Shown piece after piece: positions 43,101 to 49,100 of a stretch of 64,000 nucleotides of DNA. This stretch comes from Undaria pinnatifida. Lineage: Eukaryota; Sar; Phaeophyceae; Laminariales; Alariaceae. The stretch is from the NCBI GenBank assembly GCA_012845835.1, contig JABAKD010000029.1:1742970-1806969 (forward strand), written 5' to 3'. Numbering within the stretch: the first letter of the stretch is position 1; each line of letters opens with the position of its first letter. Both the position numbers and the translations under genes were made by a program. Under the pieces are notes generated by a model, which saw only the letters and a program-made list of their open reading frames with translations, did no database searches and was not told the origin of the DNA.

Positions 43101-46100
43101 CGATAAAAACGAAATTGACCCCCCCCCACACACACACACACAATGCACAAGGCAGTGGCATGGGTATCATTGCAGAACACAATATGGCATAGGTCAACTA
43201 ACACTAAAATGGCGTACGCCAGCTAATAATTTTTTTTTGGAACTCCTTAATTCGGGAGCCTCGTCGGTCGGATTTTTTTTAGCTAACTCCGAGGTTTTGG
43301 GAACCAACTACTAACACTTGATGTTTGTGTGGGATTTTTGCCGTAAAATGATTGGCCCCACAGGGTTTGCCCATCATAGCAGGCGTTGTTGTGCGTGCGT
43401 GCACGCAAGGTTGTTCGGGAACCAACTAAGTTGAGGGCCGTTCCTAACGAACGTAAAAATTGATGTCAGGATTACCTGACTAAAATAGAACAAGGCGATT
43501 TTTTTTTTGAAGCGCGTGACATTTTCGTCAGCATTCGCGATTTTTTAATTTTTTTTTTTGCGTTCGTTAGCAACAACCCTAATACCTGATATTTGCGTGG
43601 GAGCTGTTTTGCAGTAAAATTATTTTGCCTGCAGAGTTAACACTTTTTTTTCAATACCAAGTACGAGTGTGTCTTAACGCCTTCCATGTCTGCATGAAAC
43701 CGGGAACAGGCATTGCCATCGCACGCCTGGTGGAGAGACTTCGTGAGCGGGGGCGAGGAACACGTGTTGGTGTGGGAGAGCGGGCCCCTGGCAGAGCTGT
43801 ACGCGGCGATGCGAAACCTGGCGTGGAAATCGGCGTCCCGACGGTAAGAGATCCCACGTAACGAAAGCTACCCTCCCTTTTTTTGTCAGCAATGAAGATG
43901 TAAGGATGTGGATTAATGCTGAAGATGCACAATAGTGATAACTTTGGTGTGCCCACCTTGGTGTTTGGGCATGTCCTTCCCGTATGTTGTCTGCGTTTCG
44001 CACGCGACTAGCGCGATGCGGGTCGACGAGGGAAGAAAGGGCTTCACGTCTTCTCGCGATGAAAACGAAGGCGCGTACCGTAAGGGAAGAGCTTTCTTTT
44101 TGATCCCCGGGTTTTAGTCACGACTAGTAGAGAGGGCGAAGGAGAAAGAAGAAGTGCGAAGATAACAGATGGGATGAGAAAAAGCAAAAACAAAAACAAA
44201 AATGTAGTGTTTGCTGTGGTGTGCAGTAGTACACTGTTCGCTAGCAAACAAGTCGAACCTAGAAGCATCCACAAGGCATGTATAAGTAGTATCCCAGGTA
44301 CACGGGGATAACGGTGCGTTCCCCTCCCGTATAGTTTTTGCTGACACTGGTTATTTCCCTTCGCCATACTTGTTTTCCCCGCTCATGGCTGTAAACGAAG
44401 CCTTGAGTTGAAGCACGCTTGTTCAAGCAATGAAACCCCCCCCATCCCCCCTCGTTATGAATTTCATCCGCTTGTTGCTGTGTGTGCGCCTGCACCTTGT
44501 TTTTTTATTCCACTCTGGACTGTATACGAGGCGTTGAAGCACGCCGTGTAAGCAACGGCACCCCCCCCCCCCTCAATCCCGACGCATCGTTTCGGCGCTT
44601 GCTGTCGTGTGCATACCTTCACCGTGTTTTTTCCCTGCTTAGAACAGTAAACGACGCCCTGAAACACGCCGTGCAAGCAATGGAACCCCCCCCCCCCCCA
44701 ACTGCCCTCACTCTCTACTCACCCTCTTGACGCGTGTTGCTGTGTGTGCGCTGCACCGTGCTTGCTTAAATGAGACCCTGAATGAAGCACGCCGTACAAG
44801 CAATAGAACACCCCTCCCCTACCCCCCCCCCCCCGCTATGCATTTGTCCTCTTGATGCTTGTTACTGATGTGTGTGCCCTTGCAACGTGTTTTTTTACCC
44901 CAGTCAGAGCTGTGAACGACTCCCTAAAAATCGCCGTACAATCAACGGAACTCCCTTACCCTGTTCCCAGTCACTCTCTGCGCACTCTGTTGTGTCCTTG
45001 CATCGTGTTTGTTTACCCCGCTCCGTAAACGAGGCCTTAAAGCAGGCCGTGCAAGCAATGAAAACCCTCTCACTCCCTATGCCCCGTTCGTGTATGCTTG
45101 CGCCGTGGTTTTTGTTTACCCTGATAAGGGCTGTGAACGAGGCCCTTAAGCGATCGGCCTTGGCACCAGTAGTGGCGGCGGCGGCGCTCCCGCTGGCTCT
45201 CCTTGAAGCGGCATCTGGCCTGGTGAGCTGTCATTTCCCGGTGTCTATTGTAATGGTGATCCCTCTATACCCTATAGTGCCAGCGTGCGCCAGCCGAAAA
45301 ATAATGCCGGCACTCTGTCGGCAGCCGACACTAGTCAGCACTCTCCCAGGTCTGGTTGTTCCCACGTCGGCGTCAAGTGATTTTACAGGCAGTGTAGCGG
45401 GCAACCGGCACTACCCAACCTGCACTATAGAGAGACAACTGCTGCTGGTATCCATGAATGTTTTTTCACCTTGAGCAGTGTGCCCACGTTTTTGCGGTCA
45501 CTTTACTTGAAAAAAAAATAGTACCTGGTAGTGCTTATTAATATCCTGCCGCGCGAATTTCTATATAGCCACAGCTGTACCTGGTATGTATTTTGTCTCA
45601 TTGTTTTATGGTCCAAACGACGTGTTCAGAAGAGTTTTGACGAAAAAAACGTCAGCTGTGAGTTCGATCAATTGTAAGGGTCGATACTCATATTTTTGCA
45701 AGCTGCGTGATATACCCCGGTCCCGCGTTTGTATCTTCTCAAACCTCTCGACAACAATGACACGCTGTGTTGAATCAGGACGACCCATGGGGCGTGGCAA
45801 GGAACCGAGCATCGGAAGCGGGCAGGCTTCTGGCGGCCGTTTTGTTGTCGAGAGAAGCCGGCTCGAGGCCGGTAACGCTTTTGGGGTTTTCCATGGGGGC
45901 CAAGGTAAGTAGGGGGGGGCGGGGACGAGGGGGATTTTGACGATATGTCCATTATTTTGCTGGCATAGGATTGGGCATAATTGGGCATTTTTTGGTATGA
46001 GCATGGAGGAGCACGATTGGGCTCCAGGCCAGTTACGCTATTGGGTTTTCTATTGGGTCGGGACATGAAAGTCCCGAAATTGCGCAATTCGAAGTGTAAT

Positions 46101-49100
46101 GCGAAGCAGACGTGAAAAATCCGAACATACCGGTACGTGCAAGCCAACGGAACGCGTGCGTCGCGAATCGCAGACACCAGAAGTCTGAGCATGTTTACCG
46201 GTACGTGAGGGCCAATGGAACGCGTACAAGGCGAATTACTGTAGACACCAAGAGTTTGGATATGCTGGTACGTGAAAGCCAAAAGACCAAGCTGTAGAAT
46301 CACCGGAAAGCTGACAACGAGTATCTATACTTGGGGGAGCGGCATCGCTCACGTCGCTCGTGTAACCATTAAACAGCAACAAGATGAGCTACGACTAGTC
46401 AGGTGAAGAGGGGATACCATATCATACACCTGCCCACCATGTACGAAATATTGTCGAGAAGGCTAACGAGCTCACGTCTTTAGTCTATACGGCGTAGGCG
46501 CTGCAAGTTGGGAGATTGGTACACCTGCCCACCATGTGTGACTAATGCTTCCGCTGTAGGGGGATGACTTAAAGGGTCTTTTGTTTTCAGTGGCTAGGGT
46601 CATTCGCGCGAGTGACCCCTCACGTCCCTCTGGCGGTTTGAAGCTCTCGTGCCGTTTGAAGTTGTGCGACATGAATGTGCAATGGAACGGTAAGATACGC
46701 TGCGCCAAGAAAAAACTCTTGTCGTCTTTCGTTCGTTATTGACGTACCGGTAATGGAATTGGGGGTACCCCCCCCCCCTCCCCCCCCCCGCCTATGGTAA
46801 CCTTGGTCGTGTATGCAATTTTGTCGAGAGAAGGTTAACCAGCTCACGTGGTAGGTCCGGACAGTGGTAAAGCTGTTGTACGTATGGTTCGGCGGCGTTA
46901 TCAAGGGGGTGGGTGGTAGACCCGCCTACGTAGGCGCTGTCAAATCGAGAGATTGGTTAGAACCTGCCGCCGTATGATAACCCTGCCTACGACGTAACAA
47001 CGCATTGGGGAGTGAAAAGCCTGCCTTCGTATGTGGGCAAAAAAAGCTGGACCTAGGGCTAGGACAACGGGGGGGGGTACCTCTTTTTTTCACAACCGGG
47101 TTGGAGTCACTCGCCCGAAAGACCTATGCACCTCACCGAAAAAAAATACTTGCGACGATTTTGTTTGGCGCAGCGTAGCTACGAACCATTCCGTTGCGGT
47201 TGCGTATCGCGAGGAAGCAAAAGTCAGCACGAAATCCTGGTAGAGGAAAGGGTCACTCGCGCGAGTGACCCCGAGCCGCTGCGAAAGAAAAGCCTCCAAA
47301 ACAACGAAACCCCCCTTCGTACCGCTTTTTTTATTCGTTTTTTTTGGGGGGCGGTCAACATGAGGGTTGTCGAGTTAGGTCATAGTGTGCTGGGTGGAGA
47401 ACCCTAACTCCGCACAAGGGGAATGATCGCATCGCATAGTGCGAATATGGTAAGGCACCCACGAGGCAGTTACATAGTAATACCCGTTGTTGTCTCTAGA
47501 ATGGCCACACCAGAAAAAAAAGTAAGTCATTGGCGCTGTCATCCGTAAGCAAGGAAGTAGGCACAAGGTGCAGAAGTCCATCTTACGAGCGGTTGTTGGA
47601 AGGATGCAGTTCACCTTTCATTAGACTCGCCGCCGAACACCTCACGGCGCTTCGCGCTTGGTGCAAGCAATGTCTGCCTGGTTGGTGAAAACCCGACGTG
47701 CTCCGTCCCGGCATAGTAGGGATGCGAGGGTCTATGGTCATACGACTACGGCCAAGCACAAACTGAGTACACCTCCGCCCTACCGTATAGCCTTGGCCTT
47801 GAGAGAGTTATAGTAGGGATGCGAGGGTCTATGGTCATACCACTACGGCCAAGCACAAACTGAGTACACCTCCGCCCTACCGTATAGCCTTGGCCTTGAG
47901 AGAGTGCTGATCCTGTTTTTTTTAGGCGTTGTGTTAAGGGAAGAGGTAAATCTGCCTCTTGTGTGCGTTACAAGCGTCCTTTAGTTCTCTCCCCCCGCCC
48001 CCGCGCCTACCGTCGGTCGCCCATTCTCTTTTTATCGTGCAGGTGGTTTTCAACTGTTTGGAGGCGTTGGCGGCTGCCCCCGGAGACCGCGGCCTTGGTA
48101 TCGTGGAGAACGCCGTCATGTTGGGAACTCCTGTGGGCACGAAGCGGGGGAGGTGCGTGCGTGCGTGCGTGCGTTGTTCACCTTGGCCGCGTTTTTTTTT
48201 TTTTCTTGTATCGATCAACCCTTTTACTGTCGCCAAAACCAACCCCACGCTAGTAGCCCAATGGCCTTATTCGTATACTTCGCAGCAATAGTCAATGGCC
48301 TTATTCGTATACTTCGCAGCAATAGTCTGTCCCTAACAGCATGGGCGTGGTTCATGTTTTATTATTGAACCCATGCTCGTCTTAGATGGAGCTCCCTTCA
48401 ACGGCAGCCCCTATTGCACCCGAGACGTAGGGTCGCACGTACCACAGTAGGGGTTTTGCTGTTTTTGGGACAAACGTTTGTGATGGGTTGAGATCCTCAA
48501 GCGGGGGACTACAATGGGACTATCGGTCTGCATGTTAGCACTAGAGTTTCACAGGTACATTTGTTGTATCATAGGACTATTATTAGTAGTGGTATTATTA
48601 TTTATTTATTTATTTATTATACTAGTATTAATAGGACTACTTGTGTAGCGCATAGAAATGATGGTCGGGTTGCGCTAAAGAATGCCTTCGAAGTCATGTT
48701 TCGGTTGATGTTGATGTTGATGTTGATGATGTTGATATTGAGCTAGCTCCTCATGTCGGGAGCTCGGAGCATTCTTAGAACCTTCTGCTGCACGGGTACC
48801 CTGCCGTGGGATAACTCCTAAGGTTCACTTTGGCGCTATCCCCTTAGTAACCCCACATTCCTTTGTGGGGGACTAGTTACTTGGAAATAGAGTGGGGTCG
48901 TTTCTTCAGTCGGAAAAAAAGGTTGAATTAACAACCCGTGCTTGTCTTGAGATGAACTTTCTTAAACCGTCACAGACCCCTTTAGGTTGAGTTGAAAACC
49001 CGTGCTTATACCGTAGCCCACATTAGGTTGAATTAAAACCTGTGCGTGCCTTAAAATGAGCTTTCTTAAACCCGTGTTTGTCTTAAAATGAGCTTTGTTA

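Larger units (their letters stand above)
38340..43709 (+). other. Intron 7 (5,370 nt)
   Basis: Contents in order: a ~40-bp minisatellite (38,386-38,660), GGGTC foldback (39,080-39,290), (GATCA)n at 39,447-39,470, telomere-like TTAGGGTTAGGGTTAGGG at 39,662, SINE A (39,876 and 40,984), (GACCC)n (40,520-40,720), a 3 x 43-bp repeat (41,288-41,410), a GGGTC element (42,425-42,640), a SINE A remnant (42,890-43,010), and duplicated intron-end sequence (43,310-43,390 vs 43,585-43,640). 41,415-42,420 and 43,200-43,300 hold no recognised feature beyond short direct repeats of GGGATGGGTTTG type. Donor GTGAGC, acceptor AACAG. Confidence 0.65.
43844..45128 (+). other. Intron 8 (1,285 nt)
   Basis: SINE B fragment at 43,995-44,120, then an array of echoes of exon 9's 5' end from ~44,360 to the acceptor. 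Donor GTAAGA, acceptor GATAAG. The 43,860-43,990 stretch is unassigned. Confidence 0.7.
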
